Positions 6,671 through 12,004 of a stretch of 18,255 nt of DNA are shown one piece after another (the first letter of the stretch is position 1; every line of letters begins with the position of its first letter). A program made the position numbers and the translations under genes. Location: assembly GCA_020724945.1 (NCBI GenBank), contig DYFX01000016.1, forward strand, positions 1 to 18,255. The letters run 5' to 3'. This DNA is from Candidatus Paceibacter sp. (GTDB lineage: Bacteria > Patescibacteriota > Patescibacteriia > SG8-24 > DYFX01). Under the pieces are notes generated by a model. The model made no database searches. It was given only the letters and a program-made list of their open reading frames with translations, and was not told where the DNA came from.

Positions 6671-7299
6671 AGTGTGCGCCTGATCGCCGAGACGGCGAGG
6701 GAGAAGGCCATGGAGGTGAGGACGAAGAGCGCCTTCACCATCGGCAACATCGACAATACCACGAAGGAAATGAGCGGGAAAGCGTAGCGATAGATGGCGT
6801 CCTGCTTGCCGAGGAGGTGCTCGACCTTGCGCTGTCCGCGCACGATCTCGAGGTGGAAGATGAGGCCGACGGCGAGCGCCCACCAGGCGTTGCGGAGGGC
6901 GAGGTTGGCGCCCAAGAAGGTCGGGTCGACATCGGGCGCGAGGGCGCCGCGGGTGAAGACGCGGTAGAGCGCGAGCAGCACCGCGAGCTGGACGAGCAGG
7001 ACCGCGGCCTTGGCCCAGGGATTGATCTTCCGCGTCTTCAGGAGGCCGCGGATCTCCTCATTGGCGAGGACCGGGTCGTTCTTGTGCCGCGCCTGGATGG
7101 CGGCGACCTCGTCGGAGAGGCGTTCGTAGCGCGCGCTGGAGCGCTCGGCCAGGACGGTGAGCGGCAGGAGGACCAGGCGCAGCAGCACGGTCAGTTCGAT
7201 GACGGCCACGCCCAAATTCCCGAACGCGACCGTCCGGTAGAGGAACAGCAGGGTGTCGAGCAGGGGCTGGACGAGGAGGTCGTTCCAGGCGTCGGTCAT
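6646..7299 (-). CDS. yidC: YidC/Oxa1-family membrane protein insertase
   Basis: Members insert and fold proteins in the inner membrane, alone or with SecYEG. The 217-aa product has about five membrane segments. The first core helix VIELTVLLRLVLLPLTVL contains the groove arginine (Arg41), equivalent to the conserved Arg of Gram-positive SpoIIIJ. A cytoplasmic helical hairpin (about 50-95, charged) follows, then INPWAKAAVLLVQLAVLLALY, which matches the second conserved region. There is no lipobox or large periplasmic domain, as in the short YidC2/Oxa1 type. The ATG at 7299 is preceded by no Shine-Dalgarno, but the -10 box lies 8 nt away, so the mRNA is probably leaderless. It leads the insertase-SPFH-ATPase-87aa unit. 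Whether it is the only YidC of the genome cannot be seen. Confidence 0.85.
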   Translation of the reverse strand: MTDAWNDLLVQPLLDTLLFLYRTVAFGNLGVAVIELTVLLRLVLLPLTVLAERSSARYERLSDEVAAIQARHKNDPVLANEEIRGLLKTRKINPWAKAAVLLVQLAVLLALYRVFTRGALAPDVDPTFLGANLALRNAWWALAVGLIFHLEIVRGQRKVEHLLGKQDAIYRYAFPLISFVVLSMLPMVKALFVLTSMAFSLAVSAIRRTLWPTVSTN

Positions 7300-7307
7300 A
7301 TTGCGAC

Positions 7308-7336
7308 AGCGTAGCAAAAACGAGGGTTCCGGTCAC
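7308..7336 (-). promoter_or_regulatory. yidC promoter inside the dus terminator
   Basis: -35 GTGACC (7336-7331), a 17-bp spacer and -10 TACGCT (7313-7308), followed after 8 nt by the ATG. The -35 lies in the terminator loop and the T-tract lies in the spacer. The same TACGCT -10 is found at the dus promoter. Confidence 0.5.
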
Positions 7337-7342
7337 CCTCGT
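7316..7342 (-). terminator. Intrinsic terminator of dus
   Basis: A perfect 8-bp stem, ACGAGGGT with ACCCTCGT, and a 7-nt loop, followed on the minus strand by a T-tract. It begins one base after the dus stop codon. Confidence 0.85.
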
Positions 7343-7343
7343 C

Positions 7344-8312
7344 TCATGCCGCTTCCGGCTGCCGGTCGAGCGCCAGCGCGGCCTCCACTTCCGCGAGCGA
7401 CTTCGCTGCGTTCAGCTCCATCCGCAGTTCCTTGCTGCGCGGGCTGCCCTTGAAGTACCAGGCGTAGTGCTTGCGCATCAGGACGACGCCGCGCTCCGCG
7501 CCGTGGCGGGCGATCATCAGCTTGGTGTGCTCGATGACGGTGCGGCGACGCGTCTCCTCGTCGATGACCGTCGAGACGCGGCCGTCGCGCAGGACTTCCT
7601 CGATCTGCTTCAGGATCCAGGGATTGCCGAGCGCCCCGCGGGCGATGAGCGCGCCGTCGGCGCCGGAGGCTTCCATGGCGGGCTTGGCCGTCTCGGGCGA
7701 ATGGATGTCGCCGTTCACGAGCACGGGAATCGAGACGCGCTTCTTCACCTCGCCGACCATGTTCCAGTCGGCGACGCCGGAGTAGCCCTGCGCCTTGGTG
7801 CGGCCGTGGACGGTCAGGAGGTCCGCGCCGGCCTGTTCGAGCGCGGGCGCGAACTCGAGGCATTCGCGCGGATCGGCCCAGCCGAGACGGATCTTCACCG
7901 AGAGCGGCACCGAGATCGCGGCCTTCATCTTCCTGATGATTTCCGACGCGAGCTTGGCGTCCTTCATGAGCGCCGCGCCGTTGAAGTTGGAGGTGATCTT
8001 GTAGACCGGGCAACCCATGTTGATGTCGATGCCGTCCGGATGGAACTTCTCCTCGATGATGCGGGCGGACTCGGCCATCGTGTCCGGATCGGCGCCGAAG
8101 ATCTGCTGGATGATGGGGCGCTCCTCTTCCTCGAAGGCGGTCATGTCGAGCGTCTTCTCGTTGCCGCGGACGACCGCTTCGGAGGAGACCATCTCGCGGA
8201 ACACAATCTTGGCCCCGAAGCGCTTGGCGATGAGGCAGAATTCCGAATCGGTCATGTCGGCCATCGGCGACAGGGCCACGATGGGTTTTCCGGCGGTCTT
8301 CCAGGAGAACAT
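7344..8312 (-). CDS. dus: tRNA-dihydrouridine synthase (DusB-like)
   Basis: An FMN- and NADPH-dependent enzyme that reduces uridines in the D-loop of tRNAs. The 322-aa product is a TIM barrel with IVALSPMADMTDSEF at the N-terminus. The catalytic cysteine is in INMGCPVYKI (Cys101), Lys140 is in SVKIRLGW, and His169 is in LLTVHGRTKAQGYSG, at almost the same positions as in E. coli DusB. VNGDIHSPETA and LIARGALGNPWI bind the flavin phosphate, and RKHYAWYFKGSP marks the C-terminal helical domain. The ATG at 8312 was chosen because the longer frame adds 20 residues that lie in the promoter region. No Shine-Dalgarno is visible. It lies 63 bp downstream of doxX and has its own promoter. Confidence 0.95.
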   Translation of the reverse strand: MFSWKTAGKPIVALSPMADMTDSEFCLIAKRFGAKIVFREMVSSEAVVRGNEKTLDMTAFEEEERPIIQQIFGADPDTMAESARIIEEKFHPDGIDINMGCPVYKITSNFNGAALMKDAKLASEIIRKMKAAISVPLSVKIRLGWADPRECLEFAPALEQAGADLLTVHGRTKAQGYSGVADWNMVGEVKKRVSIPVLVNGDIHSPETAKPAMEASGADGALIARGALGNPWILKQIEEVLRDGRVSTVIDEETRRRTVIEHTKLMIARHGAERGVVLMRKHYAWYFKGSPRSKELRMELNAAKSLAEVEAALALDRQPEAA

Positions 8313-8326
8313 AGGGAAACGAAAAC

Positions 8327-8349
8327 TACGCGGGGAATGCCCCAGCGTA
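8327..8349. repeat. Inverted repeat over the dus -10 box and leader
   Basis: TACGC+GGGG pairs with CCCC+GCGTA (one bulged A) around the loop AATG. The outer arm at 8345-8349 is part of the -10 box TACGCT. It may be an operator or, less likely, a leader hairpin. No regulator is known. Confidence 0.45.
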
Positions 8350-8372
8350 GCCGGAAATCGCGTTTCCGTCAA
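8344..8372 (-). promoter_or_regulatory. dus promoter
   Basis: -35 TTGACG (8372-8367), a 17-bp spacer containing GGAAACGCGATTTCC (5-bp hairpin), and -10 TACGCT (8349-8344). The predicted leader is about 25 nt. Confidence 0.65.
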
Positions 8373-8375
8373 CCG

Positions 8376-8855
8376 TCACGCCTTGGGCGCGGCCATCGGC
8401 ATCGCGGAGGCGTGCTCGCTCTCCCCCTTCCTCATCAGCCAGGCGTCGAGGCTGTAGCAGCCGCCGCCGGAGAGGACCAGCGAGAGCGACGAGGCCAGGA
8501 GCATGAATTCGAGCTCGTAGGTCTTGAACGAACCGATCTCCTTGGCCGTGAGGATGGCCACGACCATGATGACCATATGGCCCGCGGACCAGAACCTCGT
8601 GGCGAGTCCGAGTCCGACGAGCGCGCCGCCGAAGAACTCGACGATCGCGACGAGGACGGCCATCGCCCCCGGCATCGGGATGCCGAGCCGTTCGAAGAAC
8701 ATCGCGGCCCCTTCGAGGCCTGCGAGCTTCATCGCGCCGTGGTACATGAAGACGCCGGCGACCGCGAGACGCAGGACGAGCCTGGCGTACTCCTTGTGGC
8801 ACGGTTTGCGCAGATGGGTCATGACAGGGTTGTGCATGAGCTTGTGAAGCAGCAT
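8376..8855 (-). CDS. DoxX family membrane protein
   Basis: A 159-aa protein with four predicted membrane helices in the DoxX arrangement: RLVLRLAVAGVFMYHGAMKL, then FFERLGIPMPGAMAVLVAIV, FFGGALVGLGLATRF with HMVIMVVAILTA, and a last segment around LLASSLSLVLSGGGCYSLD. Members of the DoxX/YphA/SURF4-like group are linked to redox or thiosulfate-related membrane functions, but the biochemical role of most is unknown. The ATG at 8855 gives a short hydrophilic N-terminus (MLLHKLMHNPVMTHLRKP); no Shine-Dalgarno or clear promoter was found. It diverges from tRNA-Glu. There is no terminator before dus, so co-transcription with dus is possible. Confidence 0.88.
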   Translation of the reverse strand: MLLHKLMHNPVMTHLRKPCHKEYARLVLRLAVAGVFMYHGAMKLAGLEGAAMFFERLGIPMPGAMAVLVAIVEFFGGALVGLGLATRFWSAGHMVIMVVAILTAKEIGSFKTYELEFMLLASSLSLVLSGGGCYSLDAWLMRKGESEHASAMPMAAPKA

Positions 8856-8902
8856 AGCGCGAAGGTTAGGGATAAATGCATCGTCCAGTGTAGCACTTCC
8901 CC

Positions 8903-8931
8903 TGGACAACTTTCCAGCGGCATGCTATCCT
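8903..8931 (+). promoter_or_regulatory. tRNA-Glu promoter
   Basis: TGGACA (8903-8908), a 17-bp spacer and TATCCT (8926-8931), with the tRNA starting 13 bp after the -10 box. The -35 overlaps short inverted repeats (GTCCAG 8883-8888 with CTGGAC 8902-8907, or CTGGA with TCCAG 8913-8917). Confidence 0.6.
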
Positions 8932-8943
8932 CAAACGCGTCAT

Positions 8944-9022
8944 GGCGCGTTCGTCTAGCCCGGTCCAGGACGTCTCCCTCTCACGGAGAAGATCAGGGGT
9001 TCAAATCCCCTACGCGCTACCA
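8944..9022 (+). tRNA. tRNA-Glu (anticodon CTC)
   Basis: A full cloverleaf can be folded. The acceptor is GGCGCGT with ACGCGCT (one G-U pair at the end). The D arm is in GTCTAG...AGGAC with a long loop. The anticodon stem is TCTCC/GGAGA with loop CTCTCAC (anticodon CTC). The T arm is AGGGG-TTCAAAT-CCCCT, followed by discriminator A and an encoded CCA. The whole closely resembles bacterial tRNA-Glu. Confidence 0.95.
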
Positions 9023-9059
9023 GCAAAAGACTCCATCGCAAGATGGGGTCTTTTGCTGG
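9020..9059 (+). terminator. tRNA-Glu terminator
   Basis: An 18-bp stem, CCAGCAAAAGACTCCATC with GATGGGGTCTTTTGCTGG (one G-U pair), is closed by a GCAA tetraloop. The stem begins in the CCA of the tRNA. The downstream T-run is short (inside the stem and GGTTTC), so it may also act in 3' processing. Confidence 0.7.
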
Positions 9060-9148
9060 TTTCGAAGGAAGATTTGAACGGGCGGCGAGAGGCCTGCCGG
9101 GGGCAGGCCGGTGCGCAGCCGCCCCGGACCGCGCGTCGGAGCGCGCGG
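9060..9148. other. Structured GC-rich spacer with nested hairpins
   Basis: No gene is seen. GGCCTGCC-GGG-GGCAGGCC (9091-9109) is a perfect 8-bp hairpin nested inside GGGCGGC (9080-9086) with GCCGCCC (9118-9124). A second hairpin, CCGCGCG-TCGGAG-CGCGCGG, spans 9129-9148. The stretch sits between two copies of the tRNA-Glu 3' end. Confidence 0.5.
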
Positions 9149-9169
9149 CAAATCCCCTACGCGCTACCA
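9149..9169 (+). pseudogene. Duplicated tRNA-Glu 3' end (tRNA fragment)
   Basis: An exact 21-nt copy of the end of tRNA-Glu (9002-9022), from the T loop through the acceptor strand to CCA (AAATCCCCTACGCGCTACCA plus one C before it). No matching 5' half exists. Like the intact gene it is followed at once by a terminator hairpin. It may be the remains of a second tandem tRNA gene or an attachment-site duplication. Confidence 0.7.
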
Positions 9170-9202
9170 AAAAAGCCCGACCTTCCGAGGTCGGGCTTTT
9201 TT
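9169..9202. terminator. Bidirectional intrinsic terminator
   Basis: AAAAAAGCCCGACCT and AGGTCGGGCTTTTTT form a perfect 15-bp stem with a TCCG loop. It has a T6 tail on both strands, ends 4 bp from the protease stop codon, and can stop transcription from either side. Confidence 0.92.
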
Positions 9203-9206
9203 CGTC

Positions 9207-10337
9207 CTACGGGAGCTGGGGGAGGCCGAAGCCGGTGGCGGTGTCGTCGCCGGCGGCATGGATGTCGCGGGCGAGCGACTGGAGACGCGCGCGCGTCGCG
9301 GCGCCGCTCCCCAGCCAGAGCTTGGCGTGCAGGCCCGCCACATGCGGCGTGGCCATCGAAGTGCCGGAGATGACATTGTAGCCGCCGTCATACCAGGTCG
9401 ATTCCACGGCCACGCCCGGAGCGCCGAACTCGACTTCGCGCGCTTCGACGATGTAATCGCCGTCGTTCACGCCGCGCGAGCTCCAGGACGCGACCGTTTC
9501 TGAAGCGTCGATGGCGCCGACCGCGACGGCGTCGGGGTTCGCGCCGGGATAGTCGATCGAACCGTCGGCCGGGCCGTCGTTGCCGGCGGCGGCCACGACC
9601 AGGACGCCCTTCGAGACGGCGTAGGCGATGGCGTCGCGCTCGAGCGAGCTTTCGCCGTCCGCGCCGAGGCTCATCGAGACGATTTCCGCGCCGTGGTCGG
9701 CCGCGTAGCGGATCGCCGCGGCGATGTCGTCGCTCCAGCAGAAGCTCGCGCCGCAGACCTTCAGGATCATGAGGTTCGCGCCCGGCGCGACGCCGAAGAT
9801 GCCGAGACCGTCGGTCCCGCCGTCGGCGGCGATGGTGCCGGCCGTGTGCGAGCCGTGGCCGTTCTTGTCGTCGCAGGCGTTCTTGAGCGTGCGGGCGGTG
9901 AAGTCCTTGCAGTCCTTCACGCGGCGCGCGAGGTCGGGATGGTTCCGGTTCGCGCCGGTGTCGAGCACGGCCACATCGACGCCCTCGCCACCGGAGGGCG
10001 TCACGGACGCGCCATAGACCGTCTCGATGCCCCACGGCACCTGATCGGTCGGCGTCGTGCGGACGGACGGGCTCGGCTTGTTGCCGCCCTTGGCGAGCGG
10101 GACATATTGCACCATCGGTTCGAGCTCGATGCCGCGCGCCGAGAGCGCCGCGGCCTTGCCGGGCGTCAGGTCCGCGGAAAAGCCTCCGGGGAAGGCGTGG
10201 CGCGCATCGAGTTCGCCCTTCAGCGCGGGGTCGGTCGAACGAACGAAATAGCGGGCGGTCGGGTTCGCCATGGCCGGCATGGCCAGGGCGACGACGGAAC
10301 AGGCGGTCGTGAAGGCGAGAGCGGTGCGGATGCGCAT
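9207..10337 (-). CDS. Secreted subtilisin-like serine protease (S8)
   Basis: A 376-aa preproprotease. Residues 1-24 are a Sec signal peptide (MRIRTALAF, hydrophobic core, cleavage after AMA). About 26-85 resemble an inhibitor-type propeptide (ARYFVRSTDPALKGELDA, then LEPMVQYVPLA). The S8 catalytic domain follows with all active residues: Asp126 in VAVLDTGANRNHPDL, His161 in NGHGSHTAGT, oxyanion Asn253 in AAAGNDGP and Ser327 in SGTSMATPHVAGL. Cysteines at 143/155 and 195/200 could form disulfides as in proteinase-K-like enzymes, consistent with export. No C-terminal anchor or sorting signal is present. The ATG at 10337 has no Shine-Dalgarno (CCTCCT precedes it). It is transcribed from its own promoter and lies downstream of the kinase gene. 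Confidence 0.95.
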   Translation of the reverse strand: MRIRTALAFTTACSVVALAMPAMANPTARYFVRSTDPALKGELDARHAFPGGFSADLTPGKAAALSARGIELEPMVQYVPLAKGGNKPSPSVRTTPTDQVPWGIETVYGASVTPSGGEGVDVAVLDTGANRNHPDLARRVKDCKDFTARTLKNACDDKNGHGSHTAGTIAADGGTDGLGIFGVAPGANLMILKVCGASFCWSDDIAAAIRYAADHGAEIVSMSLGADGESSLERDAIAYAVSKGVLVVAAAGNDGPADGSIDYPGANPDAVAVGAIDASETVASWSSRGVNDGDYIVEAREVEFGAPGVAVESTWYDGGYNVISGTSMATPHVAGLHAKLWLGSGAATRARLQSLARDIHAAGDDTATGFGLPQLP

Positions 10338-10364
10338 AGGAGGTTCAATATGAGACTCGGAAGC

Positions 10365-10393
10365 AGTATATGAAAAGACGGACGAGATGTCAT
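10365..10393 (-). promoter_or_regulatory. Protease promoter, -35 in terminator loop
   Basis: -35 ATGACA (10393-10388), a 17-bp spacer and -10 TATACT (10370-10365), one mismatch in each box. The -35 is centred on the 3-nt loop of the kinase terminator. The T-tract lies in the spacer. Confidence 0.7.
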
Positions 10394-10403
10394 CTCGTCC
10401 GTC
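10373..10403 (-). terminator. Intrinsic terminator of the kinase gene
   Basis: A perfect 12-bp stem, GACGGACGAGAT with ATCTCGTCCGTC, and loop GAC on the minus strand, followed by TTTTCAT. It lies 17 bp after the kinase stop. Confidence 0.85.
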
Positions 10404-10420
10404 ACGAAGTTCCGTCTTTC

Positions 10421-11851
10421 CTATCGCCCGAGCCTTCGGAGCCAGATGTCGACCCTGCGGGTCTTGTCGGCGTCCCGCAGGCGGGGCGCCAGGTTCCGAT
10501 AGCTCGTGCAGGCCCGCTTCGCCGCATCGCCGGATTCCGGCTGGCGGACGAGCGCGCTGCAGAGGCAGAAGAGCCCCTCGGGATCTTCGGGAGACGCCGC
10601 GAGCGCGCGCGTGAGCGTCGCGACCGCGTCGGTGACCCGACCGGCGTCGAGGAGCGCGCAGCCTTGCGAGGCCGTCGCGACGCTCGGCGCCGGAGGCGGC
10701 GACGGGATCTGGATTCCGCCGGACGCCTTGGTCTCGACGACCGCCTTGACGGACGATGCCGTCTCGACAGGCGTCTCGTCGCCGCGCTCTGCGCCACCCA
10801 GGACGCCCGTCATCAGCACGAGGCCGACGGCGAGCGCGGAGACGACGGCGAGGAGCGCGAGGATGGCTCCCCAGGGACGCGGACGAGGCGCGACGACCGC
10901 CGGCTTCGGGTCGAAGTCGACGGCGCGGACGGCCTCGGCCATCGCCGCGGCCGTCGGGTAGCGCTCCGCCGGATCCTTGGCCAGCGCCTTGCGGACGACG
11001 GCCTGGAGCTCGGGCGGGATCGACGCGCCGCTCGGCGAGACGATCGGCGGGACCGGGGCGGTGCGGTGGCGGTCGAAGATCTCGACCGCGTCCTTGCCCC
11101 GGAAGGGCGGACGGCCGGTCAGCATCTGGAACAGCATCGCGCCGACGGCGTAGATGTCGGTGCGGCCGTCGACCGGAAGCGAGCGGATCTGCTCCGGAGA
11201 CATGAACATCGGCGAACCGACGGGCATCCGCGCCTGGGTCAGCGTCAGGTCGAGGGCGGGGTCGCCGGACGACTCGAACGCCTTGCCGAGGCCGAAGTCC
11301 AGGATCTTCACCTGGTCATCGCCATGCGTGAGCATGACATTGCCCGGCTTCAGGTCGCGATGCACGATCTTGGCCGCGTGGATCGCCTCGAGACCCTTCA
11401 GGATCCCCAGGACGACCTGGACGGCCTTCTTCGGATGCAGCGCGCGCGGGCGCCCGAACTCGGAGACGAGCTCCTCGCGCAGGGTCCGGCCCTCGATGTG
11501 CTCCATGACCAGCAGATGCCGGCCCTCGATCTCGTCGAAGGCGTAGACGAACGCCACATTCGGATGCTGTCCGACGCGGCAGGCGGCGCGCGCTTCGCGG
11601 CGGAAACGCTCGACCATCATCTTGCAGTGCTCGGGCTCCCCGTTCGGGAAGTTGACCACCTTGATGACGACCGTGCGGCCGACGCTGGCGTCCTTGGCGA
11701 GATAGACCGTGCCCATCCCGCCCTTGCCGAGCTCGGAACCGAAGAGGTACTTCCCGAGCTTCTTGTTCATCAGCGTCCCGTGCTCGGGATGCCTGATGGC
11801 GTCTTCGATGACCTCATCGAACAGATCCTTCAAACCGTCGTTCGTGCTCAT
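10421..11851 (-). CDS. Transmembrane Ser/Thr protein kinase with C-terminal TPR-like domain
   Basis: A 476-aa Hanks-type kinase. Visible motifs are the glycine loop LGKGGMGTVY (41-50), Lys64 in VVIKVV, catalytic loop HRDLKPGN (Asp166), DFG at 185-187, activation segment ending VGSPMFMSPEQ, and TDIYAVGAMLFQMLTGRPPF. A Pro-rich linker leads to one membrane helix (about 328-350), so the remaining 120 residues are extracytoplasmic. They contain a Pro/Ser/Ala linker and a TPR-like region (CALLDAGRVTDAVATLTRAL, then DPEGLFCLCSALVR). No PASTA repeats are present. AGGAGG lies 5 nt before the ATG, the best Shine-Dalgarno in the window. The neighbouring ftsI-murF operon suggests, but does not show, a cell-envelope target. 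Confidence 0.95.
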   Translation of the reverse strand: MSTNDGLKDLFDEVIEDAIRHPEHGTLMNKKLGKYLFGSELGKGGMGTVYLAKDASVGRTVVIKVVNFPNGEPEHCKMMVERFRREARAACRVGQHPNVAFVYAFDEIEGRHLLVMEHIEGRTLREELVSEFGRPRALHPKKAVQVVLGILKGLEAIHAAKIVHRDLKPGNVMLTHGDDQVKILDFGLGKAFESSGDPALDLTLTQARMPVGSPMFMSPEQIRSLPVDGRTDIYAVGAMLFQMLTGRPPFRGKDAVEIFDRHRTAPVPPIVSPSGASIPPELQAVVRKALAKDPAERYPTAAAMAEAVRAVDFDPKPAVVAPRPRPWGAILALLAVVSALAVGLVLMTGVLGGAERGDETPVETASSVKAVVETKASGGIQIPSPPPAPSVATASQGCALLDAGRVTDAVATLTRALAASPEDPEGLFCLCSALVRQPESGDAAKRACTSYRNLAPRLRDADKTRRVDIWLRRLGR

Positions 11852-11908
11852 CAGAGCCTCCTGCTCGGGTTGCGGTGAGGGTCGTTCTTGTCGAAAGACC
11901 GATCGTTT

Positions 11909-11933
11909 TTTCCTGGGAACGATTCCCTGGAAA
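11909..11933 (-). promoter_or_regulatory. Hairpin in the kinase mRNA leader
   Basis: An 11-bp inverted repeat with one central mismatch, TTTCCAGGGAA-TCG-TTCCCAGGAAA in two arms on the minus strand, just downstream of the predicted start. The leader is about 80 nt, much longer than those of neighbouring genes. A second short hairpin (GTCTTTCGAC, near 11894-11901) follows. Confidence 0.5.
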
Positions 11934-11939
11934 CTGCTT

Positions 11940-11968
11940 ACTTTAGCTCAAAAAGGCGCTCCTGTCAA
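11940..11968 (-). promoter_or_regulatory. Kinase promoter overlapping murF terminator
   Basis: A perfect -35 TTGACA (11968-11963), a 17-bp spacer and -10 TAAAGT (11945-11940). The -35 is at the top of the murF terminator hairpin. The T-tract is in the spacer. Confidence 0.8.
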
Positions 11969-11989
11969 GCATCGCCGACGGAAGCGCCT
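11950..11989 (-). terminator. Terminator of the rarA-ftsI-murF operon
   Basis: On the minus strand AGGCGCT pairs with AGCGCCT. The stem is extended by CC/GG and GTC/GAC with small bulges around a 10-nt loop, and is followed by a T5 tract. It lies 15 bp after the murF stop. Confidence 0.75.
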
Positions 11990-12004
11990 CTTTTTTGGCT
12001 TGTT

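Noticed and set aside
9020..9202. CRISPR-like repeat pair
   Set aside because: There are only two copies, explained by the tRNA 3' end, with no further spacers and no cas genes.
8942..9373. ORFs reading QIPYALP on plus or VARRGFEPLIF on minus
   Set aside because: They run through tRNA-Glu, its duplicated 3' end and the terminators. They have no RBS and no family resemblance.
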